A stretch of 7,160 nucleotides of DNA from Victivallis vadensis. GTDB taxonomy: Bacteria > Verrucomicrobiota > Lentisphaeria > Victivallales > GWF2-50-93. The notes under the pieces are model-generated. The model made no database searches and was not told the origin of the DNA. It worked only from the letters and a program-made list of their open reading frames with translations. Made by a program: the position numbers and the translations under genes. Positions 1-7,065 of this stretch are shown piece after piece. The stretch's first letter is position 1, and the number at the start of each line of letters is the position of its first letter. Location of the stretch: contig DYRX01000226.1 of the NCBI GenBank assembly GCA_020718525.1, forward strand, positions 1-7,160. Direction: 5' to 3'.

Positions 1-33
1 ATGTAGATGAATTTTGTTTCGGATTAGCTTAGG

Positions 34-429
34 TTGATAGCAATGGGGCATGCCCGCGCACTCGAAAACCTAGTCGAGAAGGTCCCCGAATGCAAAGAGG
101 CCGTCGCCGACAAGTTCGGAGACGAGAGGCTGATCCTGAACGCCCTGATGAAGAAAGGGAAGAAAATCAGACTCAAGCAAAGAGTCAGGGCGGAAAGCGA
201 TGTCGCTGCCGCATCCATAATCGCAAGATCCGAGTTCGTCAGAAGACTTTCATTTCTCGGTGACCCCTTTGGCGTCAAGCTGCCGAAAGGTGCAGGCGAG
301 GCCGCCGACAAGATCGCCTCTGAAATATTCGCCGCGCACGGCGCCGAAAAACTCGCAACCGTCGCCAAAAGGCATTTCAAGAACTTCTCCAAGGCGGCGG
401 GTTGCGGGCCGGATCTGAAAGACCTGTGA
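34..429 (+). pseudogene. rnhC: Ribonuclease HIII, 5'-truncated remnant
   Basis: This frame encodes the C-terminal part of ribonuclease HIII, which cleaves the RNA strand of RNA-DNA hybrids and acts in the cytoplasm. Landmarks (131-residue numbering from TTG at 34): GHARALENL at 5-13 matches the family's AWGHA..EN segment; DKF at 26-28 corresponds to the DQF catalytic Asp; RAESDVAAASIIAR at 52-65 carries another active-site acid; LPKGA at 83-87 and the RHFKNFSKA tail at 113-121 are typical of HIII and not of HII. The family is usually about 300 residues, so the N-terminal substrate-binding domain and the first catalytic half with its acidic motif are missing. In-frame TAG codons at 4-6 and 25-27 and the absence of a convincing ribosome-binding site close off an intact start. 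The piece should not be active alone. It could also be an assembly-edge artefact or a rearranged copy. The family call is firm; the pseudogene status is inferred. Confidence 0.75.
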
Positions 430-447
430 AGCTTTTGACGGCTCAAA

Positions 448-540
448 ATTCAGATTTCTTGATTTGCACATTCAAAAAGTGTGGCAGATGTGGAAAAAGG
501 GTTTGTGGTCAAACGAGGTTTCCATCCAGGAAATCTGAAT
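448..540. repeat. Inverted repeat in convergent intergenic gap
   Basis: The arm at 448-461 (ATTCAGATTTCTTG) reappears inverted at 527-540 with 13 of 14 bases matching, the first 11 perfectly. The spacer is 65 bases. The right arm directly abuts the hairpin at 541-569. It lies outside any gene, between the end of the RNase HIII remnant and the 3' end of the giant secreted-protein gene. Its role is unknown: part of a termination structure, a small dispersed element, or chance in an AT-rich gap. Confidence 0.45.
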
Positions 541-569
541 CTAAATTCCGTCTCAGGCCGGAATTTTAG
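541..569. terminator. Possible bidirectional terminator hairpin
   Basis: An 8-bp perfect stem (AAATTCCG at 543-550 with CGGAATTT at 559-566) has an 8-base loop. It extends to about 10 bp if one base is bulged (CTAAATTCCG with CGGAATTTTAG). It sits 44 bases beyond the stop codon of the - strand giant gene and about 110 bases beyond the end of the + strand RNase HIII remnant, where a shared terminator of convergent genes is expected. The stem is not very GC-rich and neither side has a strong T-run, so intrinsic termination is only possible. Confidence 0.35.
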
Positions 570-612
570 GAACATTATTTTTCTGAAAATCAATAACTAT
601 TCCCCTCGCGAA

Positions 613-3600
613 TCAATCAGTGAACGAGCAGACGCCGTTGCTTCCGATTCTGGCCCTCAGAATTTTTCCCGTGTCTTTTACCCTTATGCAAAGCATGTCC
701 CGTCCGTTTGCGGTGGAATACTCAGAATAGAGGAATTCGATGTCCTCGGTTTTGAATGCAATACGTGAGCCTTGAGGGGCCATGTCCCAGCCGACGAGCA
801 GTCTGTCAATGCGAATTTCGCAGTCGCGGGAGTTGAACCAGGCGATTTCGGCGCGCCCATCGCCATTGAAGTCGCCGGTGGCGGCTATTGATACGTCCCT
901 GCCAAGCCCGTGCCATAGCATACGTTTTGTCTTTTTCAGAGGCGAATATAGGATGAAAGCGCCTGTGCGAGTCTGTTTTCTTCCTACGAGCTCGCATGCG
1001 CCATCGCCGTCGAAATCGGCGGAACAAACTAGTTCACAAGGACTTGCGAAATCAAGAGGAATCGAGGAGGCCGCATCGCCTTTGATGGAGCCGGAGAAAG
1101 ACGCGAAATGTGCAACGTCCGCGTCCGTCCATATTGTGTCGCTTTTTCCGTCGCCGTTGAAGTCGTTTTTGACCGCGAGCCGTTTTGCCTGGAAGAGCAG
1201 ATCCTTCGCGCTTTCATGGCGGACGGTTCTTGTCTCCGGGCTGAATCTGTATCCGTCGAAGGACGGTGCCACGACATATTTGTCCGCAGGGACGTCCCTG
1301 AATATGAAATCGCCGTTCTCGTCCGTCGAGGTTCTTCCGAGGATGCCGCTTCTGAGGTGCAGGCGGACGGTTGCCGGCGACGAGCCGGGAAGGCTGTACA
1401 CACGCCCCGAAATGCTGACCAGCCCGTTCGCGGCGGATTTCTGGATCGCGAAATTTATGTCCTCGACATTCTTGTCGTCAATTTTCTTTTTTATGTTTTC
1501 GGGTTTGAAGGAATACCCCGGTTTTGAGGGAGTGAAAGTGTAGCTGTCCGGTGTCAGCATGAAGGAGAATTTGCCGTCCTTGTCGGTGAATGTGGACTGT
1601 TCAGCACCTTGGGACGGTTTGACTGTGATTTTGACTCCGTCGGAGCCGGAGCCGGTCACCTGCCCCTTTGCGGTGAAAGCTGTTGTCGCCTCGGCATTGA
1701 AGATCAGGTTCGGATATTGTTCATAGCCCATTTTCCCGGACAGGTCGAAAGTGTAACTCGGGTCTTTGTCTTTCGACGAGGAGAATGTGTATGTGGGATA
1801 CGACGGTGTGACCGTGTAATTTCCCGGGGCGACCCCGTTGAACTGGAACGTGCCGTCCCTCGAGCTCGAGTATGCGATGTTCAGATAGCCGCTCCCGTCG
1901 TTCCTCACGAGTGTGACCTTCGCTTCCCCGAAAGGCTCCCATGACGCGCCGTCCCTTGTCCGGATTTTTCCCCGGACAAGATTCTTCCCCCCGGCTGAAG
2001 GAGACGCGCTGAAGTTGACATCCTTGACATCATCGGCCACTATCTCGACTGTCTGGCTCGCGGGTGCGAAGGAATTCCGGTAGAAGCTCGGTGTCAGGGT
2101 GTATTTACCGGGTCTGAGTCCGGTTACCTTGTAGGTTCCCTGCGCCTTGTCCTCCATGTAGGCCACTCGGCGGATTTCGCCGTCCTCGCTCACGATGGCG
2201 ATTGCCGCGCCTGAAGTCTTTTTTCCGCCGGAGTCGGTCAGATTGCTTATTGTTCCGGAGATGTCATAGGAATATCTTGCGACGATAGTGCGGTTTTTGT
2301 TTATCGAGAGACCGGAAAGGACGGGATTTGTGGGATCCGTGAAGCCGGTGGAGTCGCCCTGGCTGTCCGTCCATTTAGCGAATTTCGCGGAGCCGTACTG
2401 CGCGGGTGCCGTGATGGTGACGGTGCTGTCCTTGTAGAATCTCGAAAATGGTGCTCGTCCTGACCCGTTGCCCTGCTCATCATTCTTGTCTATCAGGATT
2501 GTGGGCGATGCGCCCTCGTCGGATTTGACGACAAGCTCGTACACGGACGAGTCCTGCTTCAGCATGGAGTATTGAATACGGAGTTTGAGCCCTTTTATTA
2601 TGAAGCTGTCGTCGCTGTCGGTGGCGGCCTTTTTCGGGAATAATAGCCGCGACTTGTTCTCCTTGTTCTCCTGAGATTTCGCGATGCTGATTTTCGCGTC
2701 GAGCGCGGGCCAGCAGAATATCGGCATGTCCGCATCGCTGTTCGGGAGGCCTTTGTCGGTCAGAATCGTCTTGAGCAGGCTCGCCTCGGCGACGCTCGGA
2801 ACGATCGGAGTGACCGTGTTCGTCGTATAAGTATATTTTCCGCCCCAGACTATCTTGTTGTCGCCGGAACTTGAGTTGTAATGGCGGAAGAGAAACTTTT
2901 CGCCTTTTGCGTTGCGCAGATACGACTCTCCGCCGTGGGTGAAATAGACGGAGAAATTTGCGTTTGTAGGCGAAGATGCCCAGGGCGCAAGTCCGACATT
3001 CATCTCGCTGATCTCGATGTTTCTGATGCGCAGTCCCTGCTCGCCGCCGAAAAGTCCCGTGTTGCGGAAGTTGATTTCAAGTGGCTCTCCTCGGTTGAGG
3101 GCGTCTAGCTGGCTCTGGTGGAACTCGTATGTGGTCTCGGAGTCGAACTCGAGGGATTTGCGCATGTTTATGATGTCCTCGTATAGTTTCGCGCACATAT
3201 CCCAGATGATGTTGTAGTAGAGGGTCTTGAGCTGGGCGAACTGCGCATCGGAGAGTGTATGGCCCGCCTTGTCAACTTCGACAAGTTTTACAATGCTGTC
3301 GCGGATCGAGCTCAGGTCGAGCGGCGCGGCATATTCCTGGAGCATGCGGTATTCGTAGGATTTTTTCAGATAGTAGTGGTATCTGACGAGATTTTCTTCG
3401 GCGCGTTTCGAGAGCTGGTCGAGATAGGAGTCTAGCCTCGAATCCACAGCGGCTTCTCTTTGAAGTACCTGCTCTTGTATGCTGTCTATGGCGTTGAGTG
3501 AATCGGTCATCTTGTTCGAGTAGGACGCGATTTTCGCGCAAGCCTGCATGAGCTGCTCGGCGACCTTTTTCTTTTCATCCGCAAGTTCGGCGACTTTTTT

Positions 3601-6336
3601 ACCGAGTTCCTTGTATTCGGTGGACTGCTCCTGGAGCTTTTTGATCTCGGCCTGTACCTCGGTGTCGCTGGCGGCGTTTTCACCAGTGACATCGCTGAGC
3701 TTTTTAACCGAGCCGGCAAGGCCTCCGCCGACGCTGGCGACGCCGTTCAGATAGTCTCCGAGGGGGTCATCGTTTTGATATTTGGCCTTCCATACATCCC
3801 AGCTGTCAGGGCCTTGGGGTCCAGGATTATAATATTTATCGAGTTCGTCGTCATTGTATTTGGCGTACAGGCTTTTTTGGCATCCTTTGATGCCGGACTT
3901 GTTGAATGCCTTGGTAATTCCGCCGAGGCCGGAAGTGACCGCGCCTGCGGCATCGCCGTTGACCGCGTTCGTGACTGTGTCTGCGAGGGTACTTCCCAAC
4001 TGTCCGAGCATTGGCTGGCCGACGGGGACAAGAGAAGCCACCACGGAAAGCGATTTGAAGACAGTGCTGGCGATACGCTTGTTTTTGACGGTCTTCGCTG
4101 CATCCATCTGCAGGCGATTGTTGAGGGCGGCCAGGCTGGATTTAGCCTCCTCCTCGAGGCGGTCTGTGTCCCCCGCCTTTTTTTCGAGCTTGGGCAGTTC
4201 GATGTCGAGTTTGGCAAGCTCGTCGCGACATTCCTTGATATTTTTACCAGTCTCGTTTCTTAGGCGCCAGAGCCCCTTGAGTTTATTTTCATTGTCGGCT
4301 GTGGTATTTTTCAGCCAGTACGTTAGATACATGGTGTCAATGGAGTGGTCTATCTGCTGTCGGAATGCGACAACCGAGAGTTCGAAGGAGATCATCGGAG
4401 TCCATCCTGCAGGATTGCCGTAGAAGTCGAGACCTGAGGACATATTGGACAGGACTGCCTTGAATTCTCCCGCCTGCTGTGATATTTCCGTCCTGGCGCG
4501 GTTCATCCGCTTTGTTATTTCATTCTTGTCCTTGTTGCTGTCAAGACCGTCCAAGGCGGGGGAATAGTACTGATACCAATACAATTTTTTTCCTTTATCA
4601 TCATCGAGCTGGCCGAGCGCGTCATTGCAGTATTGAGCCCAGCGCTCGGAGACAGTCTTGGCGTAGTCGAATTGTCCGTTCATGCAGGCGGCCTTGATGT
4701 ACTTCAACGCCTGCGCGGTGGCGAGAGGATGAAGCCAGGACATCGAGGCATCCAGGGAGCTTGCGGCAGCGGCGGCACCGCTCTTCGCCGCCGTCGGCGG
4801 CGTCGCGTCTTTGCCATTTTTCGAAAAATGTATTCCGGTGATATTCTCGGTGTTGCGCGATCTAGTGTCATAGCCCCAAAAATAAAACCGGCAATCAGAC
4901 AATGGAAATCCATAGCCTTCCATAGCAAACGCGGGGCAAGGCTTGCCTGCTTCACCGCCTTTGGGAAGCGAACCTTGGATCACGCCAGCCACTCCACCGT
5001 CACTTTTTAGGTAAGTGTTGGGAACATTAAGGTATTCAATCTTACCGGCATCGCCGCCGTTCCCGCCAGCGCCGGGATTTTTGGCATCCGTGCCGTCCCC
5101 CGGCTTCCAGTCGTGAGGCTCCCAGTTCAGCACATAGCCACATGAAGCTTTACTATTGCCAAATCCAGGCTTGAAAACAGCGGCAGTAGTATGGTCTTTA
5201 AGATATTTATCAACGCCTTTGTAAGATGTAAACTTGGATTGATATATACAGATTGGATATTTTGCCGCCATGGTGTTTACATGGAAATCTGGATTTTCTG
5301 ATTTTGGAAACCAATAATTATGGCTCGGCCACAGCCATCCTTTTCCTGCCATGGTGTCCCTATTTGCTCCATTGTCGCCGTTTTCCCCATTGCCTCCTCC
5401 TTGTCCTTGTGAGCCGTTGGCGGTGAAATATATTTTTTTTATATCAGGAACCGTGATTTTGTTCGCCATGATTCTGATGTTTCCGCCGGTTTCGCCGTCA
5501 TGACCCTCCTTCGCGTCTATTGCAGGAGAGGTAGCTGTCGCCGGAACATAGTCGCTTGCACGCTTGCTGAAGGCGATGGGAGTGGTGTCGAATGCGGCAT
5601 TACTCTCGAAGACTATTTCGTTCGCGAACAGGTTCAGTCTTGTTTTCGGGAAACAGGCTTTGCTTCTGACGACGATTTTTTCCGCCGTGATGGTGAGTTC
5701 CTTGAGGTTTACGTTGATATCGTTGCCAGAATCGTCCTTGTATGAGCAGAATTTCTCGTATATGCCGTTTTCATGCCCCTTTTGTATGACAACGGTCATC
5801 CCGGAAACAGCGGCGGTCCGCGTCTCGCGGTTCATCGTGTTGAAGAATTCCCCTACATCGGATTTAGTCTCAGTGACGAGAATGTAGTCTTTAGACTCGG
5901 TTTCAGGCGGAGGGAACGATGCGTTGACATAGTTGAAGCATTTCGCATCCTCGGGGATGCTGATTCCCGGCATGATCATGAATTCCTGGCTCTCGGAAAG
6001 GGTGTCTTGGACCGCTTTGACTGTAACGGAAAAGGAGGAATTGTCGCTGGCCGTGGGTGTGTATTGGAAGAGTCCACCGGCACTTATTGTGCAAGTCGCG
6101 GGAGCTCCTTCCATCGAAAATGTCGAAGAACTCAGCGAAGAGGATTTTATCTGCAGTTTCAGCGGTTTTATGTCTGCGGGACCGAAGGTGTGGATCTGGT
6201 CAGGAATCGAGCCGACATATACGACCGGAACGGATTCCTCGGCAAACAAGGACATCGCTGAACAGATTAAAAACGAGCAGAGAAACGTCCTGAAGGGCAA
6301 TTTGAGGCTTGCCGCCTTGTACATGGCTGTATTCAT
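613..6336 (-). CDS. Giant exported protein with TcA-like core and mosaic C-terminus
   Basis: This encodes 1907 residues ending in TGA; no named gene is recognised. ATG at 6336 is preferred because GGGGG lies 3 bases upstream, whereas the next ATG (residue 5) is too far from it. Modules: Sec signal peptide 1-32 (likely cut LFA|EE); Ig/cadherin-like 35-122; beta-rich, Gly-Asn-rich region about 205-520; helical region 530-1061 with an apolar Gly/Ala/Val-rich stretch 757-811 between coiled coils (about 690-755 and 890-985); beta-domain 1062-1258 resembling the TcB-binding domain of Tc toxin A subunits; InlB-type repeat 1264-1355; four carboxypeptidase-regulatory-like domains (1356-1445, 1452-1549, 1552-1631, 1639-1717); three VCBS/FG-GAP calcium loops with Asp at 1725, 1774 and 1822. 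No C-terminal anchor or sorting signal is evident. It is second in an operon, 8 bases after the short exported gene. A pore-forming or adhesive surface role is inferred; plain structural adhesin is the alternative. The frame is certain and the function is not. Confidence 0.9.
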   Translation of the reverse strand: MNTAMYKAASLKLPFRTFLCSFLICSAMSLFAEESVPVVYVGSIPDQIHTFGPADIKPLKLQIKSSSLSSSTFSMEGAPATCTISAGGLFQYTPTASDNSSFSVTVKAVQDTLSESQEFMIMPGISIPEDAKCFNYVNASFPPPETESKDYILVTETKSDVGEFFNTMNRETRTAAVSGMTVVIQKGHENGIYEKFCSYKDDSGNDINVNLKELTITAEKIVVRSKACFPKTRLNLFANEIVFESNAAFDTTPIAFSKRASDYVPATATSPAIDAKEGHDGETGGNIRIMANKITVPDIKKIYFTANGSQGQGGGNGENGDNGANRDTMAGKGWLWPSHNYWFPKSENPDFHVNTMAAKYPICIYQSKFTSYKGVDKYLKDHTTAAVFKPGFGNSKASCGYVLNWEPHDWKPGDGTDAKNPGAGGNGGDAGKIEYLNVPNTYLKSDGGVAGVIQGSLPKGGEAGKPCPAFAMEGYGFPLSDCRFYFWGYDTRSRNTENITGIHFSKNGKDATPPTAAKSGAAAAASSLDASMSWLHPLATAQALKYIKAACMNGQFDYAKTVSERWAQYCNDALGQLDDDKGKKLYWYQYYSPALDGLDSNKDKNEITKRMNRARTEISQQAGEFKAVLSNMSSGLDFYGNPAGWTPMISFELSVVAFRQQIDHSIDTMYLTYWLKNTTADNENKLKGLWRLRNETGKNIKECRDELAKLDIELPKLEKKAGDTDRLEEEAKSSLAALNNRLQMDAAKTVKNKRIASTVFKSLSVVASLVPVGQPMLGQLGSTLADTVTNAVNGDAAGAVTSGLGGITKAFNKSGIKGCQKSLYAKYNDDELDKYYNPGPQGPDSWDVWKAKYQNDDPLGDYLNGVASVGGGLAGSVKKLSDVTGENAASDTEVQAEIKKLQEQSTEYKELGKKVAELADEKKKVAEQLMQACAKIASYSNKMTDSLNAIDSIQEQVLQREAAVDSRLDSYLDQLSKRAEENLVRYHYYLKKSYEYRMLQEYAAPLDLSSIRDSIVKLVEVDKAGHTLSDAQFAQLKTLYYNIIWDMCAKLYEDIINMRKSLEFDSETTYEFHQSQLDALNRGEPLEINFRNTGLFGGEQGLRIRNIEISEMNVGLAPWASSPTNANFSVYFTHGGESYLRNAKGEKFLFRHYNSSSGDNKIVWGGKYTYTTNTVTPIVPSVAEASLLKTILTDKGLPNSDADMPIFCWPALDAKISIAKSQENKENKSRLLFPKKAATDSDDSFIIKGLKLRIQYSMLKQDSSVYELVVKSDEGASPTILIDKNDEQGNGSGRAPFSRFYKDSTVTITAPAQYGSAKFAKWTDSQGDSTGFTDPTNPVLSGLSINKNRTIVARYSYDISGTISNLTDSGGKKTSGAAIAIVSEDGEIRRVAYMEDKAQGTYKVTGLRPGKYTLTPSFYRNSFAPASQTVEIVADDVKDVNFSASPSAGGKNLVRGKIRTRDGASWEPFGEAKVTLVRNDGSGYLNIAYSSSRDGTFQFNGVAPGNYTVTPSYPTYTFSSSKDKDPSYTFDLSGKMGYEQYPNLIFNAEATTAFTAKGQVTGSGSDGVKITVKPSQGAEQSTFTDKDGKFSFMLTPDSYTFTPSKPGYSFKPENIKKKIDDKNVEDINFAIQKSAANGLVSISGRVYSLPGSSPATVRLHLRSGILGRTSTDENGDFIFRDVPADKYVVAPSFDGYRFSPETRTVRHESAKDLLFQAKRLAVKNDFNGDGKSDTIWTDADVAHFASFSGSIKGDAASSIPLDFASPCELVCSADFDGDGACELVGRKQTRTGAFILYSPLKKTKRMLWHGLGRDVSIAATGDFNGDGRAEIAWFNSRDCEIRIDRLLVGWDMAPQGSRIAFKTEDIEFLYSEYSTANGRDMLCIRVKDTGKILRARIGSNGVCSFTD

Positions 6337-6339
6337 GAT

Positions 6340-6346
6340 CCCCCTT
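6340..6346 (-). promoter_or_regulatory. Ribosome-binding site overlapping upstream stop codon
   Basis: On the - strand the order is TAA GGGGG ATC ATG. The purine run AAGGGGG is the only Shine-Dalgarno-like sequence before the giant gene, and it shares two bases with the stop codon of the preceding gene. The 3-base spacing to ATG is short. The overlap suggests that ribosomes finishing the short gene help start the giant one. Confidence 0.55.
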
Positions 6347-7061
6347 ATTTCATCAGCTTGATGTTGATGCCGCCGATGCCGCCGTCCTCGTCGGACATCA
6401 TCTCAGAAACTTCCCAGGTCGCGGCCTTCTGCGCTCCGCCGACCGGAGATATCGAGAGATAGTCGCCGTGTTCAGAAAGCTCTTTGACCTTTTTTGCAAG
6501 TTTCAGGTCGTAGACGCTCACGGTCAGAGTGTGCTCGCTATTCTCGTCCGGCCCGCTGCTCGTGCTGACTATCAGCTCATTGCCCATGATGAAGGCGTTC
6601 ATCTGATTGTCGAACCGCAAGGGGCCGATTTTCTCGACGCCTTTTTTAGTGAGCCTGTAGGCCGTGAGAAAGTATTTGTCGTCCAAGCTTGTCATGAAAT
6701 AAGCCATATTTTTCCCGTAGTCGAGCAGATACGGCGTCGAGACGTCATTCTCGAGCTCGACAGTTCCCTTTGAAATTTCCTTTGAATTCTTGTCGAAGAC
6801 GGTGAGAGTTGTCTCTCCGAGATATGAGCCGTCCTCATCGGAAAGCAGATAGTCAACAATAAGAAGTGTTTTCTCGTCGCAGTCGAAATCGGCGATCTTT
6901 GTCGTCGCCGTGTCCAGGTTCCACTCGGCCACTATCTTCGGGATTTTAACCGCTTTTCCGTTCGTTGTCGCATCCTCTCCATTCCCGATCAGCGGCATGG
7001 CCGCCGCAACTGCGCACAAAATGGTTGCAATGGCAAATCTATTTGTCTTTCCTTTTTTCAT
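6345..7061 (-). CDS. Small exported protein with propeller-like repeats
   Basis: This encodes a 238-residue hypothetical protein ending in TAA. ATG at 7061 is chosen over the in-frame ATG at 7073 because AGGAG lies 4 bases before it and the protein then begins MKKGK. A Sec signal peptide follows: basic start, then the hydrophobic run FAIATILCAVAAA at 9-21, with cleavage near 21 or after GNG at 28. The mature part contains four degenerate beta-meander units: LLIVDYLLSDEDG at 66, AYFMTSLDDKYFL at 120, ELIVSTSSGPDEN at 162 and ATWEVSEMMSDED at 214. Three carry an acidic Ser-Asp/Pro-Asp-Glu turn, followed by strands of the TLTVFD type. This looks like WD/PQQ-type propeller blades, but four units are too few for a usual single-chain propeller. 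No catalytic motif is seen. Its gene precedes the giant gene by 8 bases, so it may be a partner or accessory of that protein. Family unknown. Confidence 0.85.
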   Translation of the reverse strand: MKKGKTNRFAIATILCAVAAAMPLIGNGEDATTNGKAVKIPKIVAEWNLDTATTKIADFDCDEKTLLIVDYLLSDEDGSYLGETTLTVFDKNSKEISKGTVELENDVSTPYLLDYGKNMAYFMTSLDDKYFLTAYRLTKKGVEKIGPLRFDNQMNAFIMGNELIVSTSSGPDENSEHTLTVSVYDLKLAKKVKELSEHGDYLSISPVGGAQKAATWEVSEMMSDEDGGIGGINIKLMK

Positions 7062-7065
7062 GAGA

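Noticed and set aside
1..33. TAG reassigned as a sense codon
   Set aside because: No in-frame TAG occurs in the two long - strand genes, so a truncated or disrupted gene is the simpler explanation.
24..446. 140-residue - strand frame opposite the RNase HIII remnant
   Set aside because: The + frame has clear RNase HIII motifs; the antisense translation is a Ser/Ala/Pro-rich shadow.
481..768. 95-residue + strand frame beginning with GTG in the convergent gap
   Set aside because: More than half overlaps the 3' end of the giant gene in antisense. It has no ribosome site or known motif.
782..1543. 253-residue open frame on the + strand opposite the giant gene
   Set aside because: It is antisense to the VCBS and carboxypeptidase-like repeats, which have recognisable motifs in the - frame. 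Its translation is Ser/Arg-rich with no domain pattern, and no ribosome site was recognised.
3775..4423. Overlapping + strand frames of 162 and 189 residues opposite the helical core
   Set aside because: They mirror the coiled-coil coding sequence on the other strand and lack coherent protein features.
4788..4806. GCCGCCG/CGGCGGC palindrome
   Set aside because: It lies within the codons of the low-complexity Ala/Pro/Thr segment (about residues 511-519) and is explained by repetitive GC-rich codons.
6241..6336. Lipoprotein signal in the giant protein (Cys at residues 20 and 25)
   Set aside because: The residues before each Cys do not fit a lipobox, and a normal signal-peptidase I site (LFA|EE) follows at residue 32.
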